From positions 3,183,501 to 3,247,500 of the forward strand of contig CM073331.1 in the NCBI GenBank assembly GCA_037043015.1: a stretch of DNA of 64,000 nucleotides, read 5' to 3'. Numbering within the stretch: position 1 is the first letter of the stretch; each line of letters opens with the position of its first letter. Made by a program: the position numbers and the translations under genes. Below the pieces are notes generated by a model that was not told where the DNA came from, ran no database searches, and saw only the letters and a program-made list of their open reading frames with translations. Source of the stretch: Bryum argenteum. Lineage: Eukaryota; Streptophyta; Bryopsida; Bryales; Bryaceae. This document shows, one piece after another, positions 12,153 to 23,924 of the stretch.

Positions 12153-13619
12153 ATGGCAGCGATCAGTTTGTGTAAGAGGACAGTCTTATTGTCATCATCG
12201 ACGTTATGGGGGAGTCGACCTCTTCTTAGTCGAAGAGCAGCAGCAGCAGCTGCAACGGTATCGTACAGTGGCAGTCATCGTCGTGGGCTCGTGTCGGCGA
12301 AGCTGGTTCGATTTAACGGCCGGAAGGATGTGTCTATTCCGTTCCAGGAGCGAGCAATCTCGCCCCCGGAGTATCTTAAGCAAACGGAGCGGATTGTGAA
12401 TGTTACGTTTCCGGACTCGGCAAGGATTCAGTACCTCGGCGACGATGTGTGGCAAGCTCGTCTTATGACCATCACGTTCTTTAATTTCTCCGCTACCCCG
12501 TTCACCGACGTCAGGTCAGCTCCCCCCATCATTTCGCCACTACCCTTTTTCTTTTCTTTGTTTCGTATGCAAATATCTAGACAAGAAGATTGTGGTAGTG
12601 CAAAGAACAGATTCTCTCATATCATGTTCCATTTTGACATGAGGAATCATGTGAATCATGAGACTGGTTACAAATTGCAGGCTACTTATTCTCACTACAA
12701 CAGAAGATAATCCACATTAGTTTCCCTCACTTTGGTCGGTTTCTACTTTGGGATCAATCATCAGAGAGAGCCGCTTCGCTAGAATCGAGATGAAGTCTTG
12801 AAGGAACCGTGCACTCAGACACCCACTAGGGTGAGGCAAGATTGGGTTCTAAGATTATATTTGAGCTCATTTGAGCTCATAATAGAAGACGAGAACAAGG
12901 TCTCAAGAGTCTACAAGGGCATCTCCGATCGCCGCCTAAAGACAATCTACAAGTGAATGGAATTGCTATTGAGAGTCACTCTACAAGCTTGCCGAGTAAA
13001 GTCCATCAACTTGGAAGGAAAAGAAAGATGGGGGATCCCAGAGTGGGAACCGAGCAAAGGGAGGGAACCTATGTAGCTCTTGACAAGAATAAGCAGCTCA
13101 ATGGTTGAGATCTTGCACAAACAAGTGCGCTTTACATCAGTGCTATATGGCACATGTAATATTGCCAATTTGCTGTCGTACTAACACTTGGCCAAGTGCA
13201 CATTCTCCAGGGTAGTGCACGACAACGGAGTGCTAATCATCGACTCGCAGAGGCTGATTCTGGACGTGACGGGGCTACCGGAGCAGTTCCGCAACATGGA
13301 CTTGCAACTGAACCTGCACGGGGAGCTTCGGGTGTTCCCGAGAACAACAGAGTCCTCATCCTCATCGTCATCATCATCAACGTGGGATTTCGGGGGGTGG
13401 GTGAACATTGGCGTGGCGGTCAACTTGCCGCTGCCATTGTCGCTCATCCCGTCGAAGCTGCTCACGAGCGTGGGCGACCAAGTGGTGGACCGCGTGCTGG
13501 CCGCCATGGAGGGCGCGCTCTTGCAGGGCATCATCAACGATTATGATGCTTGGTGTGCTGCTCCTGCCCCCACTTCTTCTTCTTCTTCTGAGATGAGCGG
13601 CAGTCTTCGGAACTTGTAG
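12153..13619 (+). CDS. DUF1997 family protein, probably plastid-targeted
   Basis: Two exons, 12,153-12,514 and 13,211-13,619, with a GT-AG intron of 696 bp, give 256 residues in phase. Residues 1 to about 50 are rich in Ser, Arg and Ala with few acids, like a chloroplast transit peptide. From about residue 60 the sequence matches what I know of DUF1997 (PF09366), a family of cyanobacteria and plastid-bearing eukaryotes: an FPDSARIQYLGDDVWQARL block, then FFNFSATPFTDV, then the C-terminal WVNIGVAVNLPLPLSLIP and QGIINDYDAWC segments. The molecular function is unknown. The second exon has a Ser run from a TC-rich microsatellite (about 13,351-13,380) inside the domain, and another Ser run near the C-terminus. 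I chose ATG 12,153 because upstream in-frame codons lack ATG. The family call rests on memory of the motifs, not a search. Confidence 0.88.
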
Positions 13620-14700
13620 CTAGAAGAGGAACATTTGTATCATACGAACATCAGCTTACATTCAAACCCCTTTTTGCGTTACCACCTCTTTGCAACGATG
13701 TGTTGTACTAGTACAGGCATTCAAATCATGAGCACTGTACATGAAAAAATAATTTTGTTCAATTGTAAGATCCTTTGGCTGAGCTGATAAGGATGTATCA
13801 ATTCTTCAAAAGAAGCTGGTGATATCTTTCATTCTTTCCACTGGGAAGTTTTGCGTATGTTGTTGAGTTGGTTTTATATTGAAATGGTTTTCAGTTTCAT
13901 GTACATTATGTATTACTTTCATTCCTTTCAATACTGTGCGGAGTTGTTGTAAATTAGCCTTATCGAATGTAAAGCTTACTTACTTTCCAAAGGGTTTGTT
14001 CTGTGTGCAATGAATTTTTTGTTATTGTGAGCTCAAAACCATCGCGACTTTGACGATCAAAATCTTGAAACCAAATCATTTGAGTTGAGATAATGTTTTG
14101 TTTTGAATGCATTTTTGGATTGCTGTGTAGAGTAGAAAAGTCAATACCAATGGTGTAGTGCCAATGGTATAGCTTAAGTAATCTAAACATATAGGTACAA
14201 AATAACTTCCCCATGCAATAGTACCATGTATTCAATGCAAATATTATAGAGTGTCACTTTAGTTCACCATTTTAGGAACGCCTATAATTTCAACTTCAAA
14301 AAACCATATCTCAGTGTAGAAGAGTCCAAACTTGATGATCTCACTTGCTTTTGCTTTCACTAATTCTCCCCATGCATGAAAATTGCTTGCATTAGTACAG
14401 TAACATCCTCGTGGATGTCTTGTGCTGAAAATTGCGCCATTATTACTAAACAAAATTCTAACATCATAAATTGAGCAACTAGAGCATATTACCATCTAGC
14501 AAATGACTGACACAATTGTTTATGAAGAAAGAATACATTAGTTACATACCCATTTCTTTATCACGAGAAGTAAGCACTTACTTAATATTTCTTTCTCTAT
14601 CCAAGCACTGCATTAAGAACCATGTTGAAGAGTACCGTATTAGGTAAGTAATTTCAGTATGATTAAGTCGTACAAGACCTTCAGAGTACCTCAAACAATC
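13620..14700. other. 3' flank and intergenic DNA
   Basis: This probably holds the 3' UTR of the DUF1997 gene at its start. No other gene is seen; only short chance ORFs occur on the minus strand. Confidence 0.5.
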
Positions 14701-15329
14701 AAACAAGTTTTAAATTGAAGGCTTGTCTACCTCTCAATGACTAGCCCTAACGCGAGGAATGTACCGGTACCACCCGTATATGCGAGATATTTTGATATCC
14801 GGATGCTACCCGTCACATACCTGCCCTTTGGTATCCGGCGATAATCGGATATGTCTAACCGGGGTACATCCAAGCCGGTGGACAGAGCTAGGCGGGACAG
14901 AGGGTGAGCGGTGGACGATGACAACGATCTCATCGACTGCGGCCATTGGCCACCTCCAACTCGACTCCAACAGCTGCTGCTATTGCTGCTCACCCTGCTG
15001 GCTGGGGCTGGCTGGGCTGCCGCACGCAGCAATCTGACGAAACCGAAAGCAGGCTAACGAAGAAGAAGAAGACGACGACGAAGACCAAGGACAGGAAAAG
15101 ACTCGTATCATACCCACCCAAGGAAGAGCATCATCAGGGGATCATTCCTCCCGGACACAATCGCGATGCTCCTGCTCCCTCCTCCCCTTCCTTCCCTTCC
15201 TTCGCTGCATTCATTTCCACTCACGGGCAATCGCCCATCCAGCATGTAGGCTCCCCTCCCCATCGCCCACCAAACCCACAAGTTAGTTAGTCGCAAGTGT
15301 AGTTTTCCTTCCGGTTTCTCGCATCACTC
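14701..15329 (+). promoter_or_regulatory. probable promoter/5' leader of the split-barrel gene
   Basis: A GC-richer region just before the ATG at 15,330, with ATATCCGGAT and GATAATCGGATAT motifs around 14,795-14,850 and a CT-rich tract near 15,170-15,210. No clear TATA box can be fixed. The overlapping ORFs look like chance. Confidence 0.35.
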
Positions 15330-18300
15330 ATGGCGGTCATGGTGGTGCACTCCCCGTCCACTCCCGCAGGTGAGCGGTTTGCTTCTCCTTGATCGACGAC
15401 TGGGGTTTGCATGATGAGCCCCAGTATTCTGATTACTGTTTTCGTGTAGGTGCGGCGATTCGTGGCTGTGTGGCTGTGTCGTTGCCTTCCACCTCGGCGC
15501 TCTGGAAGGGCAACGGAGAAGGCAGGGGGCTCCCGTCTTCGTCGAGTGGAGGAAGCATGCGTAGCTGGTATTAATTACTCTGTTTGCATTGCACGCCAAT
15601 TGCGATCAATGAGTTGTTAGTTATCAGGGTTAGGAGTTATCTCGAGTTCCGGGCGCTCTTCTGCTCTGAGTATACATTCATGTCTCTTCTTGGAGCACGG
15701 ATTCGGTTCGATTGCTGAAATTACGTGTTCGCTATCTCGGTTTGGCACGAGTTTTAGTCTTACAATTTTGGAGGTTCGAGTATTCGTGGTCGGTCGCGCA
15801 TCTGAGAATTGTTGCGATAGCGCATCGTGCATGTGGCTGTAGAAGAATCGTACGAGCTGATTGTAGCTCCTCCCATTACACGGAGTATCCGTACCCTACG
15901 ATGCATTTATGTCTCTTCTTATAGCACGGATTCGGTTTGATTGCTGAAATTAGGTGTTCGCTATCTCGGTTTAGCATGAGTTTCAGTCTTTTTCTGGAGG
16001 CTTGTGTATTCGCAGTGTTCTAACATTTGATTTTCCTGAGTGTAATTCGCATCTGCCTCTTTAAGAATTCTTCGAATGCTCATCTGCAGTATGGTGATTT
16101 CTTGCTGTAGAATCGTACGAACCAATCGTAGCTCCTAGTTAGTTCCTAGTGCTCGCAGTATCCGTACCCTATGATGCATTTTCGTCTCTTTTTGTAGCAC
16201 GATCAAGGTTCCATTCACATTGATTTCTGAAATCAGGTGTTCGCTATCTCAGTGTGGCACGAATTTTAGTCGTGTCTGGAGGTTCTAGCATTCGCAATGT
16301 TCTATGCATGTAGCATTTGATAGAGCTGAGTTTACGATTGTGTCACGCATTTGTGTCTCCAAGAATTTTGCGACAGCTTTTCCGTATTGTGGTCGTTTTT
16401 CGCTGTAGAATCGTGCAAATCAGTTGTGACACCTTCAAAAACTCAAAGATCTTTCACTAGCTCGTAGTATCCTTACCCTATGATGCACTTTCGTCTCTTC
16501 TTGTAGCACGAATGCGATGTGAAGTTTCCATTCCTAGTGATCCTTACGCTTGTAGCATTCGGGAGGCGGATTGAGTCACACTATCTGAGAGTTCTGCGAT
16601 GGGCTATGTGTAATGTGGTGGTCCATAGTTCCTGCATTGCCTTTGTTGGGATGGTTGGGGACGTTTCTTCCCCTGGTTTGAGGATTCTCATCGATCACCT
16701 TCTTGTTTTGATTCGATAAGGTTCAACGCGGGGCAACCTGTGGAGTCCTCCAGTGGAGTGCGAAGGAATCAAGGATGGCAAGTGAATGTGGCAGCTGATC
16801 ATTCCGGGTCAAAACCTGAGGCTCACAAGCGACGAGGGAAGTGGGGCTACCATCCTTTGGAAGAGCTTACCAAGCATGAGAGAGAGGCAATGCAAGCCGG
16901 CAACGGACGCCCATCTGATGCCGACATTGCTAGGACTCTGACTGAGGTGAGCCCTTTTGGCATTGTCGATTCCCAGGGCGCACTCGGACATTCCATACTT
17001 GTCTATCACTCCTAAATGAGCTCGGTAACCTGGGTTCCGAACCTCATTTTTCCAATTGTGTTGTTCAGATCAACTGGAAGGCTGTTATTTATGCTTCAGT
17101 TGTTACGATCGAAGACATAGTGTTTGGAACAGAAGTTCAGTTCTTGGTTGATGAGCACGGAGGTAAGTTTGCAAGTCAGTTTTCTTCTTAGTTTTCGTAC
17201 TTGGTTGGCTACTGGGAGTGACATAAGGTGTTTTCTTCTGTTAGCTGGTTGTAGTTTTATCTTACTAGAGATGAGATGTTGGTTTCTTGTTGTAGGCTAA
17301 GCACTTCACGAGGCTGTTTGGTATCTGATTGAGAATCGTGAACTTTCGTTTGCAGATTTCTTTTTCGAGATGAACGACGACAATGAGTTCATATCTAAAC
17401 TCTGTGATTCTCAAACTTTCACGGTGTGTACAATTTCAAGTCCTTTTTACTTGCATTTTATAGCGAGAAGTAGGGGGTGCTAATTGTACGGAAGGAGCCT
17501 CTCACAGTGAGAACACACTTTCAGAGGACAAATGGGGAATTTTATTACATCTTCAGTTGGTTGAATCGAGCCATTAGACGATATAATTTTCTGAAAAGTT
17601 CTGATGTTTGCGTAGTTATCAGAGTCAAGTTCAAGTATCTTTTGACTTAAACTACTGCCATGAAGCATTTTCTACTGGTCTGACTAGTATAGTTTTTGCG
17701 GTCTGAAGGGCAGGTTATGATAGGCTTCGGGGCGATGGATGAGGTGCAAGTGTCGGAAATGGCCGAAGGCGGTGACGAAATGGACAACGATGAGGATGAC
17801 GATGACATTCTCATGGAGTTCAGTGACGACAGTGACAATGATGAATTTAACCCTGATGATGCTATCCCACCTGTCAGTTCCTCTCTCTCAAACCAAATAT
17901 TTCGCATTCTTTTAGGGTCTCTTGTTATGTCAGAAACAAACTAAGACTGGTGTCCACATGCGACATAGCTGAAAATATTTCGTGTACTTTTACATAGTCT
18001 CCTTTGAGAAATCGAAACCTTGCTAATTAGTGTGCCTCATCTGAGCTCAGAAAATTTATTAATCTCCATTCATTAAAACTTTTGGCATACTTACATGGAT
18101 GTGTTCTCAAATTCTGGTTTTGCCTTCTTCAGCATTTTTGGGAGGAGTTGGCAAGTGGAGGAAGCCTTCATGATAGTCTATCTCCCGAGTCTATGGGCTC
18201 GCTAGGTGGATGGGGAGGACCTGAGACTTTAGCGTGGGTGCACCCTCTAGAGTTTGCTACTAAGATCTCTCAGGTTGGTCATTGAAGAATTGCTTCTGTT

Positions 18301-19718
18301 CATGAGCAGTTTATTTTACTTCATCCACAAAATAAGTTTCGAGCTTGCATGATGATTCGAGAATTTTAAGCATCACAAAGCTGAAGTTCTTGAAGTTTTT
18401 GAAGCGCAGGCCGTAACAACTGATCACACTGAGGAAATGAACAAGCCAACAAAGCGACTGACAATAACAGGGATAGTGAGAAAAGTCACCGAAGAGGAGG
18501 AACCATATGTACAGAGTCTATGGTACGATCGTTTCTGGTGGGACGAAGACAACGAGAATGAGGAAGAAGAATCCGACGCTCTGGAACAAGACGACTCTAC
18601 GAAAGAAGCTACAACGGAGTCTAAGGACAAGGCTACACGAACTCGATGGAAAGTTGTGGGCGGAGCACCTGCCGCATTCAAAGCAGAAGGGAAGCCTCCG
18701 AGACGAAGCTCTAGCAAGGGCAGCTTGGTTGAGGTGGATGAGCAAAGGTCGAGAAAAACTAGTGATCCTACAAACTCGATTACAGAGATTGATAGTAAAA
18801 GCCATGCCAGTAACGTCGTGAGAGACAACTCTAGTACTGATGAGGCTAGTACCCTGGTCGAGGGCGACTTAGAAGAAGGTGATGGCGACTCGGTTAAGGG
18901 TGAATGGACAGAAGAGAGTGCCAGTTGGGATGTAGGCACCACCTTTTATAAGCTGGAAATGCTTAGCATGCAGCTTGATTTGAACTCTGGCTTACAGGTG
19001 AGCCTGACTTTGCACTCTACTCTTTCCTTTATATCGGTTTTTAGCTGTAGAAGTTTACTGACAATCACTGGCTTGGTTTGTGTTCCAGAAATTCATAGAA
19101 ATACGGGAGTTCAGTAATGGTCAAGCAGACATACTGGCCCATTCTGCGGCAGCAATCATCGAACGGGTTAATCAGGGAGGAAGCAAAACTGATCGAGCTC
19201 TCAAAGCATTATGCCGACGAGAAAAAGGTCTAGAAGTTGAGGTATGCTGTATAACACATAGCTGGGTTGAATTGGGTACCTTCAGGTATCGAGGAACACC
19301 ATGCAGCTTCAAGTCACTTCCTTTAGTTCTTCATTGTGCTAATGATCCGACTTTTGTCTTTTGATCACAGGAAGCCTCAGTCGTTGGAGTTGACTGCCTA
19401 GGTATGGACTTAAGAGTGAGCGCTGGCATCGAGGTCCAGACACTTCGTTTCCAGTTCAATAGAAAGGTATGTATACATCAGTCTACCATCAAATTCAATC
19501 TGTTATCGTCGTTTGTTACATTGTGCCTTCATCATTGGAAATTACTCTTGTGCTGGTGAGGAAATCGTAATGATGGACCTTTACTTTGCTTTGCTGTGCA
19601 GGCAACATGTGAAAAAGTGGCAGATCAGCTGATAGATCAGTTGCTTTACCCACGCCCGGGGGTAAAGCGACCGAGAAAGAGCCAGCAACCTCGCACTCCG
19701 AGGAGATGGCAATCTTGA
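15330..19718 (+). CDS. plastid FMN-binding split-barrel / DUF2470-like protein
   Basis: Eleven exons: 15,330-15,369; 15,450-15,567; 16,721-16,946; 17,069-17,162; 17,356-17,423; 17,714-17,872; 18,133-18,273; 18,410-18,997; 19,089-19,241; 19,371-19,466; 19,602-19,718. All introns are GT-AG and the total is exactly 600 codons (599 residues). It resembles the Arabidopsis At1g51560/At3g21140 proteins, annotated as pyridoxamine 5'-phosphate oxidase-like: YHPLEEL near residue 96, a barrel-like stretch to about 200, a very acidic loop (DNDEDDDDI), a second long acidic/Ser-rich linker (about 310-450), then FYKLEM, IREFSNGQADILAHSAAAII and GVDCLGMDLRV in a C-terminal DUF2470-like part. The short, Ser/Gly-rich N-terminus is a plausible transit peptide. 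Family members are not known to make pyridoxal phosphate; roles in tetrapyrrole or plastid redox metabolism are inference. The linker is longer than I recall for Arabidopsis. Confidence 0.88.
15640..16520. repeat. tandemly duplicated block inside intron 2
   Basis: The landmark GTCTCTTCTT-TAGCACG recurs near 15,681, 15,910, 16,183 and 16,492, each time preceded by TA-CCTA-GATGCA-TT or a relative of it. Downstream TTGCTGAAAT, GTGTTCGCTATCTC and GCTGTAGAATCG are also shared. Intron 2 (1,153 bp), the longest of the gene, thus grew largely by duplication of a 230-310 bp unit. Confidence 0.85.
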
Positions 19719-20240
19719 GGCAGACTTGACATTCGATTTCGCCAACATCGTCCTTCTACAATCTGTTTAAATAGCATCGTATCAAGTATGAGGTGCTTGG
19801 CGGAACCGCTTCTTTTGAGGTTTCAGTTAGTTAGTTAGGGACGTCTTCTTGATTAGTTAGTGTTTTAGCGCTGATGTTTCGGAGGACAGATCAATGCGAG
19901 CAGTATATACCTTTGGGGGTTATTTAAGCTGCTTGCATAATTAGTCCTTGCATCAACTGATTAATTCGCTGACAAACTCCGGGATGCATGGCTTAGTGTC
20001 ATTCACTCCGCATGTATTGTACTTATAAATGAAGCACCTTCGCGTAATGTTGAGTGTATCTTTCGATTTCTGCACTGAGGCTACTTTTCCCTCGCCATTG
20101 AGATCGGCTCTATAGATTGTAAACCTCTTTCGGAATCATGCCCTGTACTGTTTGATTCTCCAATGATACCATTTGTCTCAACTGTAGCAGCTATTTTCTT
20201 TTCAAATTTGATTCTTCAATGACGTAATCGTGGGAAAAAT
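19719..20240 (+). other. 3' flank of split-barrel gene
   Basis: Noncoding, probably 3' UTR and terminator. No gene is seen. Confidence 0.4.
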
Positions 20241-20244
20241 TGAG

Positions 20245-20500
20245 CATTTCGTAAAAAGGCTCTTCGAACACTGGTGCATCTGATGGTCAGATAGTGAGAA
20301 ACTGGATGCTCTGTTGAAGTCATCGCCTTCTGACTGAAGAAGGGAATTGAGATTATCTATACCCTGACCAGAAAAGACAGACAATCCGTATGGTTCATGT
20401 ACTGAGGCAACTGATACTGATAGCTATTCGTTCATAATGAAAGGAGCACATCATCTCATCTTCTTAGTTAAGTTGTTAAGTGACAAACAATGAGAATTTT
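20245..20500 (+). repeat. duplicated segment R3, copy 1 (MITE-free)
   Basis: This aligns with 22,925-23,000 plus 23,371-23,530. Shared landmarks are AAAAGGCTC-T-GAACACT, CATCTGA, GATGCTCT, then CCTTCTG and TATACCCTG, AGAAAAGACAGACAATC, TATGGTT. It lacks the 362-bp MITE present in the other copy. Confidence 0.8.
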
Positions 20501-21200
20501 GTAGCGTAGGAAAACAAAAAAACAGAATGAATGCTTGTAGTGAATCTTACAAATCAAAACAATTAATGGTTCATAGTTCAATCAAAGTCCATTAAATGCT
20601 CAATATTCAAGGATACCTCCAATTCCAATGTGATTACTTTCTTTAGGAATAATGTGAAAGTTGCATACGATTTTTGTAGATGAATGAAAAACGGAATATA
20701 AGTACAAAATGACATAAGGTTATCATACATCCTCCAAAAAGCGATGTATGGTGCACCCAAGAGTTAATCTTAAAAGTAGCCTCATATACGTGAATTTTAC
20801 TAAATCTTCACTACCTACTGAAATACTAATGTGAAATACCGAATTTTTGATATTACCCTTGTATCATGAAGAATCCAAGATTTAATATTAACGAGTAATC
20901 GAGACCATTAAAGAAAATTCAACCACTTTAAGCAATTCATGGTTTTTGCAGAGACAAAAAGAGTAACGAAACAAAACATCAGTCCAGAAAATGTTTAAAT
21001 GGGAGCAGCCAAGTAAGAGAAACTGCCAGTTCGACCAAATTTCATTAGTCACATTATTTGTTGAAAAGAAAAGTTAAAGAAAAGTCAAAAAAGTAAAAGA
21101 AGAGTAAAAGAATGTAAAATAATAGTAAAAGGTTTCCAGACGATTTGGGAGTACTTATAAGTAGCCATGCTCCTATCCCAAGCCATTGTCAAGTCCACTC
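20501..21200. other. intergenic DNA
   Basis: No gene is seen. The end of this stretch has a TATA-like CTTATAAGTAG (about 21,154) followed by a CT-rich segment (21,200-21,270), which resembles a promoter or LTR end before the ORF at 21,311. Confidence 0.4.
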
Positions 21201-21310
21201 CTCTTGTTTCTACTCCTCTTGCCCTGTGCTCTCTCTCCTCTCTTTTCCACACTTGTTTTCTTTTCTTCTCACTTGTAAGATGAAATACTTGTTTTAATTT
21301 CTTCTCACTT

Positions 21311-22389
21311 GTGAAGCTAGAATGGACTCATTTGAGCAACTTTCGAACTTCTAAGAGGGTTGTGCCTCTAAATATTCCAGCAGAACAATATATCAATTGG
21401 ATTAATATGGGCATGCCCGGTGAGGATTATAATAAGGATAAACCCGTTCTCACGCACTGCTACTTCTGTAAATATATCAATCACCACCAAGATAATGTGA
21501 ATCTACAAGGCAATGAAGAGTATATGGTAGATGTTTCATAATGGAAAGTTGACCCACTAATCGTTATTACAGCGGGCGCTCGAGGCACATCACATAAACC
21601 ATCAATAAAAACACTTGTAGATAAATTCCAATTATCAGAAACATGCACTAAACGTACATTTCAGGAAATAAACACCATTGCCATTCAACATGCAGGATCA
21701 ATTATTTTACATAAAAAGAAAAATCGAAAACAACCAAACAATACCAACAAAAACCTAACAAACCACTTCTCACAGAAGATTAACACTTGTCTCAGGTAGA
21801 TGGGACGGGGCCGATTGATTAATACAAATTTCCTGCTTATGAGTAACTCACCAGCAGCACCAAGTCATGTAGATCACACTAAACGCTCAAACGGATCCAT
21901 TGAGAATCGAACCCGGACCATTTATTAGCAATACAAACATCCTTTCCAATCAACCTGGAATCATGGCTTGGCGTCCATAACACACTCAAAACACCAGATA
22001 TACCCCGTACGATCCACGTCGGGATCCTCTCCCTTTATTTTGGTTACTATAGTGTCTATTCCCGAAAGGGGTGAGTAGTCTTGCACCAATGACCCTCTGT
22101 CCGGTGGGCACCGACTCATTGGCAAGATGAACAGACACTTTATTCACGCCGGCCCTGTAACAAGGACCGGAGTTTATCTATCTATCTAGATGTTTCATAT
22201 TACAACACATCACCCATAGTACATGATGAGGATGATGTTGGGGAGTTCTTGACTCTAATTGAAGAAGGTTTGGCGATAGAGGACGCCGAAGAAGTTAGTG
22301 GAGATCAACTTTTTCATCCGGATTTCTGCATAAGTAATCAACGTCTACAAGAAGAACCAATCCCACAAGAGGAACCAATCCCACTATAG
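21311..22389 (+). pseudogene. unknown ORF split by a LINE insertion
   Basis: An open frame 21,311-21,540 (start near EWTHLSNF, ending EEYMVDVS) resumes in the same frame at 22,200 after the inserted LINE (YYNTSPIVHDEDDVGEFL...) and stops at 22,387-22,389. It has a HCYFCKYINHHQD cysteine/histidine motif and an acidic second half with an EEPIPQEEPIPL repeat. I do not recognise the family. A TATA-like box and CT-rich leader lie about 100-150 bp upstream. A transposon protein or a decayed host gene are both possible; the insertion breaks it. Confidence 0.55.
21541..22186 (+). mobile_element. 5'-truncated LINE (non-LTR retrotransposon)
   Basis: A 646-bp insertion flanked by a 13-bp duplication TAGATGTTTCATA (21,528-21,540 and 22,187-22,199). 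Its first part translates to the C-terminal end of a LINE polymerase ORF (LIVITAGARGTSHKPSIKTL, then IAIQHAGSIILHKKK, ending about 21,799). A GC-richer 3' UTR follows with a short TATC tetranucleotide tail rather than poly(A). Truncation at the 5' end and a duplication longer than 10 bp are typical of target-primed reverse transcription. The tail merges with the duplication through the shared letters TCTAGA. Confidence 0.88.
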
Positions 22390-22920
22390 GTACCAATCCC
22401 ACTTATAAAGGTCCCACTTTTACATTGGGCACCGAGGAGAATATTATAGTCTAAAGAATCAACGTTTTTCAATGGATTTGTGCACTATCTTGAAAAACAT
22501 ATTAAATGTTACAAATTCTCAATTCTAAAAGACTCAAGTGGCTTATTGCATCAACTTTACATGGGGCAGTTAAGCCATGCATGGGGCGGAAGGAGTGCAA
22601 AATGATTAGTCCACTATTTGAGTTACAAGAAATGGACCAATCGAATCCAATCGAATCGAGATTATTATTGCTAGGGATCAACAATGTAATTGATAAGCTT
22701 ATTTCAACTCAACTATTTTAATCTTTCTATTAAATATATTAGGATGTGCAGAACAAGCGTGAGGTGTTTTTAATCAGTTTTAGTACCTTTTTAGAACTTG
22801 AATGTAAGAAGTAATCCTCACATTTTATGATTAGTTTTAAAGATATCGAGTGTGTCTCCATTCATTAAATCTGATTCCAACTTTAAACTGCGAAGTTCAT
22901 TACTCATTTACAAAATATTT
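22390..22920. other. flank of split ORF, no gene seen
   Basis: Further codons with some coding character follow the stop at 22,389, but they are interrupted. A 71-codon frame at 22,506-22,721 has no recognised motif. Confidence 0.3.
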
Positions 22921-22924
22921 ATTT

Positions 22925-23530
22925 TAAGAAAAGGCTCATTGAACACTTTTTCATCTGAATATCAGATGGTGAGGAACAGAATGCTCTCTTTCGTGCTCCG
23001 TTAACCCTTAAACGCCCTTGGGGTTTCAAACGGGCAGCCCAAAATTGGATCACAACATCTTTTGGACTTGGGCATCGTGAATAGTGCACTTTTTGAACTT
23101 GGGCACCATGAATGAACCAATCAATGATGAGCTTGCAACCTCCTACAAGGTTATGTACAACCCCAACCTACCTACCACAATCCTTTCAAACCATAAAATC
23201 ATACATACAAATTGTGATTTGAATTGTAAAATTTCACTTTTTAAATGCATCATAAGACGGTGACCAGTTTGACATCAAAATATAAGTGAAAAGTCGATTA
23301 CAATGAGAGCTATAGAGAAGATTCTGTTGGAATCAAGCCCCTCGGGCTTGCTTGGGCGTTTAAGGGTTAAACTCATGGCCTTCTGCCAGAACTGATAAAT
23401 GCGATTATATATACCCTGTCTAGAAAAGACAGACAATCTATATGGTTTATGGATTTAGGCTGCTCTGAATGATAATTAGTTGTACATTACAAAATGCTTA
23501 GGATAACATCGTGTCATTTATATTCTAGAT
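22925..23530 (+). repeat. duplicated segment R3, copy 2 (with MITE)
   Basis: The second copy of 20,245-20,500, interrupted by the TTAA-flanked element at 23,005-23,366. The flanks line up with the empty copy around CTC-GTT-AA. Confidence 0.8.
23001..23370. mobile_element. TTAA-flanked MITE, copy 1
   Basis: The element proper is 23,005-23,366 (362 bp) with TTAA on both sides. The terminal inverted repeats are CCCTTAAACGCCC at the left and its exact complement GGGCGTTTAAGGG at the right. It has no coding capacity. The related segment at 20,245 lacks it, which shows a real insertion. A TTAA duplication with CCC-starting ends is the signature of the piggyBac superfamily. Confidence 0.85.
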
Positions 23531-23924
23531 GTGATCTAGTCGTGAAGTGAAATCAAAATTCTAGTTCCGCTAAAATGGCGTTATTTGGTAAAATGGGGTG
23601 TTTTGGGGTGCTTAAAATGAAAAAAAGAACATTGATTTTTGTCGATTTTTGATATGAAAGGGCAAATATTACTGAATGGTCATTCAAGAACAACAATATT
23701 TTTTAACAGACATTGAGAAATATTGCCCTTCGACTGCGCTTAAAAGTCAAAAACCGTAAAGGTGCGATTTCATTAATATTTGGTGATATTATAGAATCAA
23801 TTGATATTACGAAGGACGTGTGTGAAATTAAAAAACATGCCATTTTGCAGGCTTAAATACTTTTGAAATTGAGTTCAAAAATATGCGTGTAAAATGACAC
23901 GTTTTAGGTTTCGAGAGAAATAGC
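23371..23924. other. repeat-derived spacer
   Basis: This contains a block starting CGCTAAAATGGCG (about 23,570) and ending ATGCGTGTAAAATGACACG (about 23,883-23,901), related to the foldback element at 29,336-30,018. No gene. Confidence 0.5.
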
